DNA from: Rhodospirillaceae bacterium
GTDB taxonomy: Bacteria > Pseudomonadota > Alphaproteobacteria > UBA6615
Reading direction: 5' to 3'
DNA length: 64,000 nt
NCBI GenBank assembly: GCA_018702955.1
Contig: JABJEK010000038.1
Span: forward strand, 1-64,000
The position numbers and the translations under genes are program-made. This document shows positions 1 through 7,625 of the stretch, in pieces. Numbering within the stretch: the stretch's first letter is position 1; each line of letters begins with the position of its first letter. The notes beneath the pieces were generated by a model. That model did not search any database, had not been told where the DNA came from, and saw only the letters and a list, made by a program, of their open reading frames with translations.

Positions 1-279
1 CTGCAGCCCGCCGAGCACACCGCGAACCTTCACGATCTGGCCCCAGGCCTGGTTCCACTCGATCTCGTAGTTGCCGGTGGCAGCGAGACGCTTGTCGATC
101 TCGGGGATGTAATAGTCGATGAATTCCTTCACCCAAAGTGACTTGGGCGAATAACCATCGATTGCGGCGACCTTGATGGTCTCTGCGGCATTCGCCGCAC
201 CCGCATGCGCCATCGTCGCGACGATAGCACCGGCGCTGACGGCGCCGAGTTTTTTGAGGAATGACTTGGATTTGATCAT
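1..279 (-). CDS. TRAP transporter substrate-binding protein (DctP family), N-terminal part, truncated by window edge
   Basis: The reading frame opens at an ATG at 279 and runs off the left edge, giving 93 residues. It begins with a basic stretch and a hydrophobic Sec-type signal (about residues 1-31, Ala-rich, ending near ANAAE). The mature part has TIKVAAIDGYSPKSLWVKEF and a WNQAWGQIVKVRGVL segment typical of DctP-type periplasmic receptors for organic acids. It is divergent from the GntR gene at 481, with a paired operator between them, so that regulator probably controls this transporter. The permease genes, if in the same operon, lie outside the window. It differs clearly in sequence from the DctP pair at 7.6-10 kb, so it belongs to another TRAP system. 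The ligand cannot be told. Confidence 0.85.
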   Translation of the reverse strand, partial: MIKSKSFLKKLGAVSAGAIVATMAHAGAANAAETIKVAAIDGYSPKSLWVKEFIDYYIPEIDKRLAATGNYEIEWNQAWGQIVKVRGVLGGLQ

Positions 280-384
280 CGTGTTCTCCCAGGGCCTCGC
301 CCTATTCAAGATTGCTTATCTTTGTTTTTTTGGTACGCGCTTTTGTTAAACGGATAGAACCGATTTTCGGTGTCCGGAGTCAAT

Positions 385-427
385 AATATTCGAATATTTT
401 TCTTCCACTGAAATATTTTCGAATATA
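385..427. promoter_or_regulatory. Paired TTCGAA-centred operator between TRAP receptor gene and GntR gene
   Basis: A perfect 14-bp palindrome, AATATTCGAATATT, spans 385-398. A second, less perfect copy (TATTTTCGAATATA) covers 414-427. The two TTCGAA cores are centred at 391.5 and 420.5, so they are 29 bp apart. The pair lies in the 201-bp gap between the divergent TRAP receptor start (279) and the GntR start (481), which fits autoregulation plus control of the transporter. The same arrangement with the same spacing is found at 23046-23086. The identity of the bound regulator is inferred from adjacency only. Confidence 0.6.
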
Positions 428-480
428 GGGTCTACGACTATCGGATGAGGACTCCCCTCCTGTACCCCGAAATTGGAACC

Positions 481-1203
481 ATGATGGCCGTCAAGAAAAC
501 CAGCAAACGCGATAGCCGCGCAGGCGGACCGACCATCGCGACATCGGTCTATGACCAGCTGCGGGACGATATCATCAAGGGTGCCATCGAACCGGGACAC
601 CGCCTGGGAACGGATCAGCTGCGCGGTCGATACGATGTCGGTATCAGCCCGGTGCGTGAAGCGCTTAACCGGCTTTTAGCTGAAAAGCTCGTCTGCTTTG
701 AAGATCAGAAGGGGTTTCACGTCGCGGGTATAGGTGAGGAAGATCTCTACGATCTCATTCGCATGCGATGCTGGGCGGAGGAGACCGCCCTGCGCGAATC
801 GATGGCCAACGCGACGCCGGAATGGGAAGAGTCGATCGTGCTGGCTTATCACCGCCTGTCACGTACGCCCCGTTCGGCCCAATCCGAAAAGTTCGAGTTC
901 AATCCGGAATGGGAAGTGCTGCACCTTGTATTTCATACGGCATTTCTTGCGAACTGCGGCTCGCCTCGCCTGCTGGCACATTGCGAGCTGCTGGCCGACC
1001 AGTCGAAACGCTATCGCCAGCTCGCCGCGTCGATCAGCTTCCCCGCCCGGTCCGAGGGTGATGAACACAAGACCCTCATGGACAAAGCGCTCTCGGGCGA
1101 TGTGGAGGCCGCCGTCGAAGCCCACCACGCCCATTTGCGCAAGACCATGGAAATTATCATCCACTCCGGACTATCGCTTCCGGCCGGAAAAATCGCCGTC
1201 TAG
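481..1203 (+). CDS. GntR family transcriptional regulator (FCD-type ligand domain)
   Basis: About 240 residues: an N-terminal winged helix-turn-helix followed by an all-helical effector domain. The first includes SVYDQLRDDIIKGAIEPG and ISPVREALNRL, the classic GntR signature. The second has RMRCWAEETALRESM, a pattern like the FCD subfamily, which usually senses carboxylic acids. Starts at 445, 481 or 484 are possible. I prefer 481 because 445 would leave almost no leader after the operator, but none has a good ribosome site. Its divergent position to a TRAP receptor gene suggests control of organic-acid uptake. The effector is unknown. Confidence 0.88.
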   Translation: MMAVKKTSKRDSRAGGPTIATSVYDQLRDDIIKGAIEPGHRLGTDQLRGRYDVGISPVREALNRLLAEKLVCFEDQKGFHVAGIGEEDLYDLIRMRCWAEETALRESMANATPEWEESIVLAYHRLSRTPRSAQSEKFEFNPEWEVLHLVFHTAFLANCGSPRLLAHCELLADQSKRYRQLAASISFPARSEGDEHKTLMDKALSGDVEAAVEAHHAHLRKTMEIIIHSGLSLPAGKIAV

Positions 1204-1355
1204 GCGGAAACAATCATCCGTTCTTACGTAGGTGCGAAAAATAAACCTGTTCGTATACCGGCAGGGAACACGCGCCTTTGCCGATACTAACGGCCGCACT
1301 GTGCTAGATTCTCCGCGAATCCCGACCAACGGGATCGTGCCTGAAGGGGGAAACC

Positions 1356-2501
1356 ATGAAGCGCAGCACCGACAGAATTATTACGACACACACCGGCAGT
1401 TTGCCGCGCCCACAGGACGTGGTCGATTTCCTGCTGGCCGAGGAAACCAACCCGGGCGGCGGCGGTGCTGACATGGATGCCGCTGTCGCGCGCGCGGTCG
1501 AAGGCGTTGTTGCCAAACAGGTCGCGGCGGGTCTCGACGTCATCAACGATGGGGAACAGGGCCGTGCGGACTATACGATCCATGTGAAGGACCGCCTCAC
1601 CGGCTATGACGGCCCCAACCAACCCAAGCCGTCCGGTGCCGACAAAGAGGAATTTCCCGAGCTCGCACAGATGCTCGCTCCCTTCCTGACGCCGCTCACA
1701 CATCGCCCGGCCTGCTCCGGCCCGGTCGCGTGGCAGGATTGGGACGCCGCACAGGCCGATATTGACCGGGCTGCGAGTGTCGTCGGTACCGCCGGTGCGG
1801 AGGAAGCCTTCATGACATCGCCCTCCCCGGGGCAAATTTCACGCTTCCTGCCCAACCTCTATTACGGCTCGGAAGAGGAGTACATCTTCGCCCTGGCCGA
1901 TGTGATGCGGCGCGAATATGAAGCCATCGTCGACGCCGGCCTGATCCTGCAACTCGATTGCCCGGACCTGGCACTCAGCCGCCACACGATCTTCAAACAT
2001 CTCAGCCTCGAGGACTTCCGCAAGGAAATCTCGATGCATGTGGATGCGCTCAACCATGCGGTGGCGAACATCCCCGCCGACAAGGTCCGGATGCATCTCT
2101 GCTGGGCCAGCACCATGGGCCCGCATCACGAGGATGTCCCGTTGATCGATATCGTGGATATCGTTCTCGGCGCCAAGCCGATGGCGTTCTCGTTCCCCGG
2201 CGCTAATCCCCGTCATGAGCATGAGTGGAAGATATGGCGTGACGTCAAACTGCCCGACGGCAAGGTGATTATCCCCGGGGTCATCGACACGACATCAAAT
2301 TTCGTCGAGCACCCGGAACTGGTCTCGGATCGGATCCAGAATTACGCGAGCGTCGTGGGCCGGGAGAATGTGATGGTCGGCGGCGATTGCGGGTTCGGCA
2401 CATTTGCCGGACGCGTCCAGGTGGACCGTAATATCGTCTGGATGAAGTTCGCCTCGATGACCGAGGGCGCGCGGATGGCGTCGGAGCAGCTCTGGCCCTA
2501 G
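1356..2501 (+). CDS. MetE-like (cobalamin-independent methionine synthase C-terminal domain) methyltransferase
   Basis: 381 residues, matching only the catalytic C-terminal half of MetE, which is about 750 residues in full-length enzymes. It starts with the family's THTGSLPRP motif near residue 11. The zinc-site residues are visible: His247 and Cys249 in HLCWAS, and Cys345 in GGDCGFGTF. A glutamate in the HEHEW segment near 288 may complete the site. Such stand-alone proteins use a zinc-activated thiol as methyl or alkyl acceptor. Relatives include methionine synthases acting with other methyl donors and epoxyalkane:coenzyme M transferase, so the substrate is open. The start is set by AAGGGGGAAACC just upstream. 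No folate or met genes adjoin it, which argues for a catabolic or demethylating role (inference). Confidence 0.85.
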   Translation: MKRSTDRIITTHTGSLPRPQDVVDFLLAEETNPGGGGADMDAAVARAVEGVVAKQVAAGLDVINDGEQGRADYTIHVKDRLTGYDGPNQPKPSGADKEEFPELAQMLAPFLTPLTHRPACSGPVAWQDWDAAQADIDRAASVVGTAGAEEAFMTSPSPGQISRFLPNLYYGSEEEYIFALADVMRREYEAIVDAGLILQLDCPDLALSRHTIFKHLSLEDFRKEISMHVDALNHAVANIPADKVRMHLCWASTMGPHHEDVPLIDIVDIVLGAKPMAFSFPGANPRHEHEWKIWRDVKLPDGKVIIPGVIDTTSNFVEHPELVSDRIQNYASVVGRENVMVGGDCGFGTFAGRVQVDRNIVWMKFASMTEGARMASEQLWP

Positions 2502-2514
2502 GCCTACCAAGCGC

Positions 2515-3132
2515 CTATTGCAGCGGGATCACGACGTGCTCGGCATAACCGGGCCGTTCCTGCAGCCGTTCATACCAGGCCCGCAGATGGGGGCGTTCGG
2601 GCCGCGCGATATCCATTTCGTACCAGCGGTAAACAACGCCCCCGATGGGAATGTCGCCCATGGTCAATTGATCGCCAGCAACAAACCGACGATCCGCGAG
2701 TGCGTCATCCAGTATGGCACTGGCTTCGCCGGCCGCCTTGATTCCCTGATCGATCATCTCGCGATTCTGCTGATCGGGTGGCGTGCGGATAAGTTGGTGG
2801 AAGACCGGCCGCAACGCGGCCCAGAAGGTGGTCGTTTGCCAGTCCATCCACCGATCCGCATCCGCACGGACATGCGGGTCTTCCGGCCACAACGTGCCGC
2901 GACCGTGTTTCTCGGCGAGGTAGCGAAGGCACGCATTCGATTCCCACAGGATGAACCCGTCATCATCGATGGTCGGCACAACCCGGTTCGGGTTCATCGA
3001 GAGATAGTCCTCGGTAAACCCGAATTTGCCAGCCATGTCCGGCCGCGAATAGGCCACGCCCATTTCGGCGCAGCCCCATAGCAGCTTCTGTACGTTGGAC
3101 GATGTGTGACGGCCCCAGATCGTGAGCGACAT
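2515..3132 (-). CDS. Glutathione S-transferase family protein
   Basis: 205 residues with the two-domain GST layout. The thioredoxin-fold N-terminal domain has the candidate catalytic serines at 11-12 (GRHTSSNVQK), the cis-proline at 53 (RVVPTID) and the glutathione-gamma-glutamyl-binding ES pair at 64-65 (WESNACLRYLAEKH). The helical C-terminal domain follows (about 90-200). It probably conjugates or transfers glutathione in the cytoplasm; the co-substrate is unknown. It is convergent with the MetE-like gene, the two stops lying 13 bp apart, and is upstream-flanked by the OsmC gene on the same strand, 29 bp away, so OsmC and GST are likely co-transcribed as a thiol or peroxide detoxification pair. 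A GGGAGC ribosome site precedes the ATG. Confidence 0.9.
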   Translation of the reverse strand: MSLTIWGRHTSSNVQKLLWGCAEMGVAYSRPDMAGKFGFTEDYLSMNPNRVVPTIDDDGFILWESNACLRYLAEKHGRGTLWPEDPHVRADADRWMDWQTTTFWAALRPVFHQLIRTPPDQQNREMIDQGIKAAGEASAILDDALADRRFVAGDQLTMGDIPIGGVVYRWYEMDIARPERPHLRAWYERLQERPGYAEHVVIPLQ

Positions 3133-3161
3133 GCCCTGCTCCCGTTTGTTGACGCTAAAAT

Positions 3162-3626
3162 CTAGTCAACGATGTTCCACTTCTCGATGACGTTGGTCCC
3201 CGCCGCCTGAAAGACCCGCGATACCGGGCAAAAGATCGGAAGCATTTCCTGCATTTCCTTGAGCTGCTCGGCGCTCGCATCCGTCTTGGCGGTGATCGTC
3301 AGCGTGATCTCCGGAAACGGTACCTCAATTTCCTCGGCCAGGACCACGCCGCGACGATCAAAAATCACATCGGCGTCGATGCTGATCAGTTCGAAATTCA
3401 GCTTCTTGTGCTCCGCGATGCGGATCGTGACGTTGTTCGTGCACCCAATGAGGGCTGAAATCATTGTCTCGGTGGGCGATGCTGCGACATTCGTCCCGTT
3501 CCGCTCCAACGGTTCATCGGTCGTCACCGAAACATCGCGCACCGTGATGTCAGTGCGTGAGTGCGACGTGGACACACCGTGCATTGTATAAATCGCCGGT
3601 TTGACCGTAATTTTGCCTTCAGCCAT
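3162..3626 (-). CDS. OsmC/Ohr family protein
   Basis: 154 residues. The two redox cysteines of the OsmC fold are present, Cys62 in SALIGCTNNV and Cys133 in PIFCPVSRVF. Proteins of this family reduce organic hydroperoxides through these thiols, usually as tight homodimers in the cytoplasm. The sequence is nearer the general OsmC/YhfA branch than the Ohr branch, which would carry a different context around the second cysteine. AGGAGTACCCA sets the ATG at 3626. It is the first gene of a likely two-gene unit with the GST downstream. The exact substrate is not evident. Confidence 0.88.
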   Translation of the reverse strand: MAEGKITVKPAIYTMHGVSTSHSRTDITVRDVSVTTDEPLERNGTNVAASPTETMISALIGCTNNVTIRIAEHKKLNFELISIDADVIFDRRGVVLAEEIEVPFPEITLTITAKTDASAEQLKEMQEMLPIFCPVSRVFQAAGTNVIEKWNIVD

Positions 3627-3780
3627 TGGGTACTCCTAAGTGAAATCAAAAATGTAAGGGTGTTAAATAGGGATGCATGCACCGTTCGCATAGACGTGCT
3701 GTATGCTGTTGTTTAGAAAACATCTGTGCCGAGCCGACAATGAAGCTCGGACAAACAAATTCGACCTGGGGAGACGCAGC

Positions 3781-4635
3781 TTGAAACCCGCACCATTTGC
3801 CTATGTCCGCGCCGAGAACTTCGATCAGGTCTTTGACCTGCTCGACGAGCATGGTGACGACGCGCGCATCCTGGCAGGCGGCCAAAGCCTCATGGCCACC
3901 CTGAACATGCGCCTCTCGGCACCCGAAATTCTGATCGACATCAATCACATCGATGGATTGTCGGACATCACAAGCGACGGCACGACGTTGCGCATCGGCG
4001 CACTGGCCCGCCATTCTCAGGTACTCGAATCAGCCGACGTCGCCAGGATGGCACCGCTCATCGCCCAGGCGATGCCGCATGTGGCCCACCAGGCCATTCG
4101 CAATCGGGGAACCTTCGGCGGATCGATCGCCTTTGCGGACCCGGCTGCCGAGCTGCCGGCTGTCAGCCGGGCGATTAACGCCAGGATGATCCTGCAAGGC
4201 CGTGATGGCACGCGGAGCGTCGAGGCCAACGACTTCTTCCTCGGCCTGTTCGAGACCGCCATGCAGCCGAGTGAGATCCTCGTCGCCGTCGAGGTCCCCG
4301 GTATTGCCGACGGCGAGCGGACGGCGTTCCTGGAACTCGCCCGCCGAAGCGGCGACTACGCGATCGTCGGGATTGGCGTACAGGGTCGCCTCGACAGCGG
4401 CACATTCTCCGATATGCGCATCGTGTTTCTCGGTGCCGGAGACCGCCCCATTCTCGCAAGCGCGGCTTGCGACGCATTGAACGGCAATCCACATAATGAC
4501 GAGACGGTCGCGGCTGCGCAGTCAGCTCTCGACGCCGATCTCGACCCGATGGCGGACCTCAATGGCCCGCCCGAAATGAAAATGCACCTGGCGCGCGTGC
4601 TCACGAAACGCGCCCTCACCGCATTCGCGGCTTAG
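3781..4635 (+). CDS. Molybdenum hydroxylase FAD-binding medium subunit (CoxM/XdhB-like)
   Basis: 284 residues, the usual size for the flavin subunit of xanthine dehydrogenase/CO dehydrogenase-type enzymes. The two FAD pyrophosphate motifs are present: AGGQSLM (32-38) and RNRGTFGGSIAFADP (107-121). It passes electrons from the 2Fe-2S subunit to an acceptor. The start is a TTG at 3781 preceded by GGGGAG; upstream in-frame ATG codons lack such a site and would add residues foreign to the family. The small iron-sulfur subunit follows 13 bp downstream, but no large molybdopterin subunit adjoins. The only large subunit in this window is at 54186. Confidence 0.9.
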   Translation: MKPAPFAYVRAENFDQVFDLLDEHGDDARILAGGQSLMATLNMRLSAPEILIDINHIDGLSDITSDGTTLRIGALARHSQVLESADVARMAPLIAQAMPHVAHQAIRNRGTFGGSIAFADPAAELPAVSRAINARMILQGRDGTRSVEANDFFLGLFETAMQPSEILVAVEVPGIADGERTAFLELARRSGDYAIVGIGVQGRLDSGTFSDMRIVFLGAGDRPILASAACDALNGNPHNDETVAAAQSALDADLDPMADLNGPPEMKMHLARVLTKRALTAFAA

Positions 4636-4648
4636 GGGAACGACGAAA

Positions 4649-5125
4649 ATGGATCAGAACGTCGACATCACATTGAAGGTGAATGGCCAATCGGTGACCC
4701 GACGGGTCCCCGCGCGGACCAATCTGGTGGACTTCGTGCGCTACGAGCTCGAACTCACGGGAAGCCATGTGGGTTGCGAACATGGTGTGTGTGGCGCCTG
4801 CACGATCCGGGTCGATGGCCAGATCGTCCGCGGTTGCCTGATGCTGGCAGCACAGGCCGACGGAGCCGAGGTCGAGACCATCGAAGGGTTGTCCGATGAT
4901 GGTTCCATTTCGGACCTGCAGCAGGCCTTTCACGAGCGCAACGCCGTCCAGTGCGGCTTCTGCACGCCGGGCATGTTGCTGACGGCCGAAGAACTTCTGC
5001 AAAAGAACCCATCGCCGTCGCGCGAGGATATCCGCGAATTCATCTCCGGCAATTACTGCCGTTGCACCGGATATCAGGCCATCGTCGACGCGATCGAGCG
5101 GGTTGCGAACGAGCGCAACGCCTAG
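4649..5125 (+). CDS. Molybdenum hydroxylase 2Fe-2S small subunit (CoxS/XdhC-like)
   Basis: 158 residues with two [2Fe-2S] clusters. The plant-ferredoxin-like N-terminal cluster is bound by Cys43, Cys48, Cys51 and Cys63 (CEHGVCGACTIRVDG). The helical C-terminal cluster is bound by Cys102, Cys105, Cys137 and Cys139 (CGFCTPGM and CRCTGYQ). It relays electrons from the Mo site in the large subunit to FAD in the medium subunit. It is in one operon with the medium subunit. After its stop, a bidirectional terminator hairpin follows and then a convergent gene, so this operon ends without a large subunit. All eight ligands are intact, so it looks functional. Confidence 0.93.
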   Translation: MDQNVDITLKVNGQSVTRRVPARTNLVDFVRYELELTGSHVGCEHGVCGACTIRVDGQIVRGCLMLAAQADGAEVETIEGLSDDGSISDLQQAFHERNAVQCGFCTPGMLLTAEELLQKNPSPSREDIREFISGNYCRCTGYQAIVDAIERVANERNA

Positions 5126-5183
5126 CGGCCTCGGACGCCTGCCGGTGGGATAGCTCCCACCCAAACACAGCCTCAGAAAAGAA

Positions 5184-5220
5184 AACGGCGGCGCTCCGAA
5201 AGGAACGCCGCCGTTATTCT
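5184..5220. terminator. Bidirectional hairpin terminator between the 2Fe-2S subunit and dctM genes
   Basis: AACGGCGGCG (5184-5193) pairs with CGCCGCCGTT (5206-5215) around a short loop. On the minus strand the stem is followed by TTTTCTTTTC, a strong U tract for dctM. On the plus strand the tail is a weaker ATTCTATAT. The position between two convergent stops fits. Confidence 0.8.
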
Positions 5221-5235
5221 ATATCGCTGATCAGA

Positions 5236-6588
5236 CTAGTTTCCTCTGAAACTGATCCCGATCTGATGATTGAAGTTGATATCCGTACTCCAGCTGATCG
5301 GCTCGGTCGCCAATTCAGGGAATATCCAGACCATCGCCAGAACGAAGAGCATCAGTATCCAGTACGGGATTGAACCCGCAAAAATCTCGGATAACTGCAC
5401 CGTATTATCCGGCACAGCGCCCTTCACCGCATAGACCAACAACCCGACAGGTGGGGTCAGGAGACCGGCTTCAATCGCCAGAATACCCATGATCGCGAAG
5501 GCATATTCGTTGTAGCCGAAATTCTGTGCAATCGGCCAGAAGATGGGCACGGTCAGCAGGATGATCGAACCTGAATCCAACAGCGTCCCGAGGATCAGCC
5601 AGATCACGATCATGATGAAGATGGCAATATTCGGGTCGATGCCCGCACCGCCGACCGTGTCCTGGATCAGATTGACGATGCCACCGGTTGTCAGCAACCG
5701 GGCATACATCTGCGCCGTCAGCAGCAGGAACAGGATCGGTGCGATAACCTTACCGGAATCGATAATGGCCTCGCGAATGCCATCCCATTTGACGCCCTTG
5801 ATCAACGCCAGAATCAGCCCGAACAAGGCACCCAGCGCGGCCGCCTCGGATGGTGTGGCGAAACCGGCCCAGATGCTGCCGAGCACGGCAAAGATCAGGA
5901 AGATGACACCACCACCACTGATCATTTCCTGACCGGTGAGCTTCTCGTTGGAGAGATCGACGTTCGGGGCAACTTCGGGCTTCAGGATCGCCGTGCCCGA
6001 GCTGTAGAAGGCCATCAACAGTGCGAGGAAAATACCCGGCAGGATGCCCGCGAGGAACAGGAAGCCGATCGAGATCTCGGTCACAATGCCCCAGATGATC
6101 AGCAGCACACTCGGTGGGATCAACATGCCAAGGCACGCACTGCCCGCGACCGAACCCAGCGCGTATTTGCGGCTGTAGCCGGCGGTAATCATTTCCGGAT
6201 AGGCCAGACGGGAGAAAGCAGCGGCTGAAGCGAGGCTGGTTCCGGTCACGGCGGCGAAAATAGCGTTGCCCGCCACGGTCGCGACGGCAAGCCGGCCCGG
6301 AATGCGCTTCAACCCGAAATTCATCACCCGGTACAGATCGCCCGCAGAGCCAGATCGGCTGACGAACTCGCCCATCAAGACGAATAGCGGAATAACGGCG
6401 AATACAAAGTTTCGCAGTGCGAAGAATGATGTACTGCCGATCTGTCCCGAGGCCATCTCGTACGTGCCGAACATCAGCCATGTCCCGACAAGCGCGGTGA
6501 CACCCAAAGATATTCCGATGTGAACACCGACCACCACGGCGATGATCAGCAAGATCAGCATCAATATGACAGCTGTTGTCGGATCCAT
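5236..6588 (-). CDS. dctM: TRAP transporter large permease subunit (DctM)
   Basis: 450 residues, almost wholly hydrophobic, with the 12 or so membrane helices of the DctM/ion transporter superfamily. It moves the ligand across the inner membrane using the sodium or proton gradient. The start is the ATG at 6588 (MDPTTAVILML), preceded by AGGGGACG. An open frame continues upstream to 6774 but this extension is basic, Cys-rich and overlaps dctQ, so I reject it. The C-terminal part has TPPVGLLVYAVKG, a family-typical loop. dctQ lies 73 bp upstream on the same strand. Two binding-protein genes lie divergently at 7626 and 8909. Confidence 0.93.
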   Translation of the reverse strand: MDPTTAVILMLILLIIAVVVGVHIGISLGVTALVGTWLMFGTYEMASGQIGSTSFFALRNFVFAVIPLFVLMGEFVSRSGSAGDLYRVMNFGLKRIPGRLAVATVAGNAIFAAVTGTSLASAAAFSRLAYPEMITAGYSRKYALGSVAGSACLGMLIPPSVLLIIWGIVTEISIGFLFLAGILPGIFLALLMAFYSSGTAILKPEVAPNVDLSNEKLTGQEMISGGGVIFLIFAVLGSIWAGFATPSEAAALGALFGLILALIKGVKWDGIREAIIDSGKVIAPILFLLLTAQMYARLLTTGGIVNLIQDTVGGAGIDPNIAIFIMIVIWLILGTLLDSGSIILLTVPIFWPIAQNFGYNEYAFAIMGILAIEAGLLTPPVGLLVYAVKGAVPDNTVQLSEIFAGSIPYWILMLFVLAMVWIFPELATEPISWSTDINFNHQIGISFRGN

Positions 6589-6661
6589 TTTTTTCGTCCC
6601 CTTGTCCCGTTTGATCATTTGCCCGGTTACGTCCGGGCGGACGGGTTGTTGTTCTAAAAGC

Positions 6662-7198
6662 TTAGATTTGTGAGCCCGACACGCCTTCGACTGAGCCTTC
6701 TTCTTCATCCGTGATCGGCTCCGTGCCGAACACGAAATGCCAGAGCAAAACCGCATAGACGAACATCGACACAATCGCGAAAACGATAATCAGCGAACGC
6801 ACCGGGTAAATCGGCACCCGGATGGAGCCCTCGCCCTCGCGCTCATCGACCTCCCAGCCGATGATCATGTCTTCCCAGCCACCAACCGCGACCGACCAGA
6901 AGAACCAGATGCCGAGAATCGCAACGAAAATGTCGATCAGCCGGCGACCGATGTTGGGCAGGTTCTGATATACAACGGTCGTGCGCAGGTGAGCCCCGCG
7001 ATAGATCGTGTAGGGCAACTGCAGGAACAGAATCGACACCATCGAGTTGGCAACGATCTCAATGGTTCCATCAAACGGCGCGTTAAAGAACGTCCGGCCG
7101 GTGATATCCCACAGGATAAGAAATGCGAGGGCCATCGCCCAGAATGCTGCGACGGTACTGCAAACACGCGTAACGGTGTTTACGACGTTATCAACCAT
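6662..7198 (-). CDS. dctQ: TRAP transporter small permease subunit (DctQ)
   Basis: 178 residues with four hydrophobic membrane segments (roughly 15-40, 50-72, 90-112, 135-160), the standard DctQ plan. It partners DctM and stabilises the transporter. WGLGW-like conservation is low, as is usual in this subunit, so the call rests on topology, length and position directly before dctM. AGGGAG precedes the ATG. A strong hairpin stands immediately upstream of that ribosome site (7214-7233), which may influence expression. Confidence 0.88.
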   Translation of the reverse strand: MVDNVVNTVTRVCSTVAAFWAMALAFLILWDITGRTFFNAPFDGTIEIVANSMVSILFLQLPYTIYRGAHLRTTVVYQNLPNIGRRLIDIFVAILGIWFFWSVAVGGWEDMIIGWEVDEREGEGSIRVPIYPVRSLIIVFAIVSMFVYAVLLWHFVFGTEPITDEEEGSVEGVSGSQI

Positions 7199-7625
7199 GT
7201 ACTGGCTCCCTGTCCGCCTGTGAACTCAGGCGGTATTTTTGTCCGACTCGCAGGTCCTCCCAAACGAGCACTGCGCGAAGTTACCAGACTGAAACCCTAT
7301 GTAAACTCAACGTTCGCGCTTGAGCGCCTTTTTTTTGCCCCGCCGATGCGCGAATTCATCAAACAACCGTGATGGTTCCGCCACAATCCGACAGCAACGT
7401 TGAATCTGACGTCATGCGCTGTGCGTGCTGGCGTCTTTCGCAGTGCCGTCGGGAGGGCGGCACGGGTGCCTTTCGGCGGCGCAATGAAAGCGCGATAACC
7501 GCTAGCTTTTGTTACCGATTCCTGCTTTGTTGTGCTCCGACTTATGCGATTACCAGCACATTCCGTTACCGCTGAAACTCGCAGACGTTGTGCACAACAA
7601 ATAAATGTTTAAAGGGAGACGATCA
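7199..7625. other. Gene-free divergent region between dctQ and the first dctP
   Basis: This 427-bp gap separates the divergent transporter halves. Besides the hairpin at 7214-7233 it holds short open frames (for example 7369-7575) with no recognisable protein, ribosome site or conserved composition. It ends with the AAGGGAG ribosome site of the first dctP. I could not identify a convincing operator or sigma-factor match. It must contain promoters for both directions. Confidence 0.6.
7214..7240. promoter_or_regulatory. Leader hairpin before dctQ, with terminator-like form on the plus strand
   Basis: CCGCCTG (7214-7220) pairs perfectly with CAGGCGG (7227-7233) around a six-base loop. In the dctQ direction the stem sits just upstream of the AGGGAG ribosome site. 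In the other direction it is followed by TATTTTTG, which has the form of an intrinsic terminator. Whether it acts in the dctQ leader or ends a small plus-strand transcript cannot be settled here. Confidence 0.5.

Noticed and set aside
6589-6774. N-terminal extension of dctM
   Set aside because: It overlaps dctQ, is basic and Cys-rich, and a good ribosome site precedes the ATG at 6588.
7369-7575. A 68-codon frame in the gap before dctP
   Set aside because: No ribosome site, no homology I recognise, and Cys/Arg-rich composition typical of noncoding GC-rich DNA.
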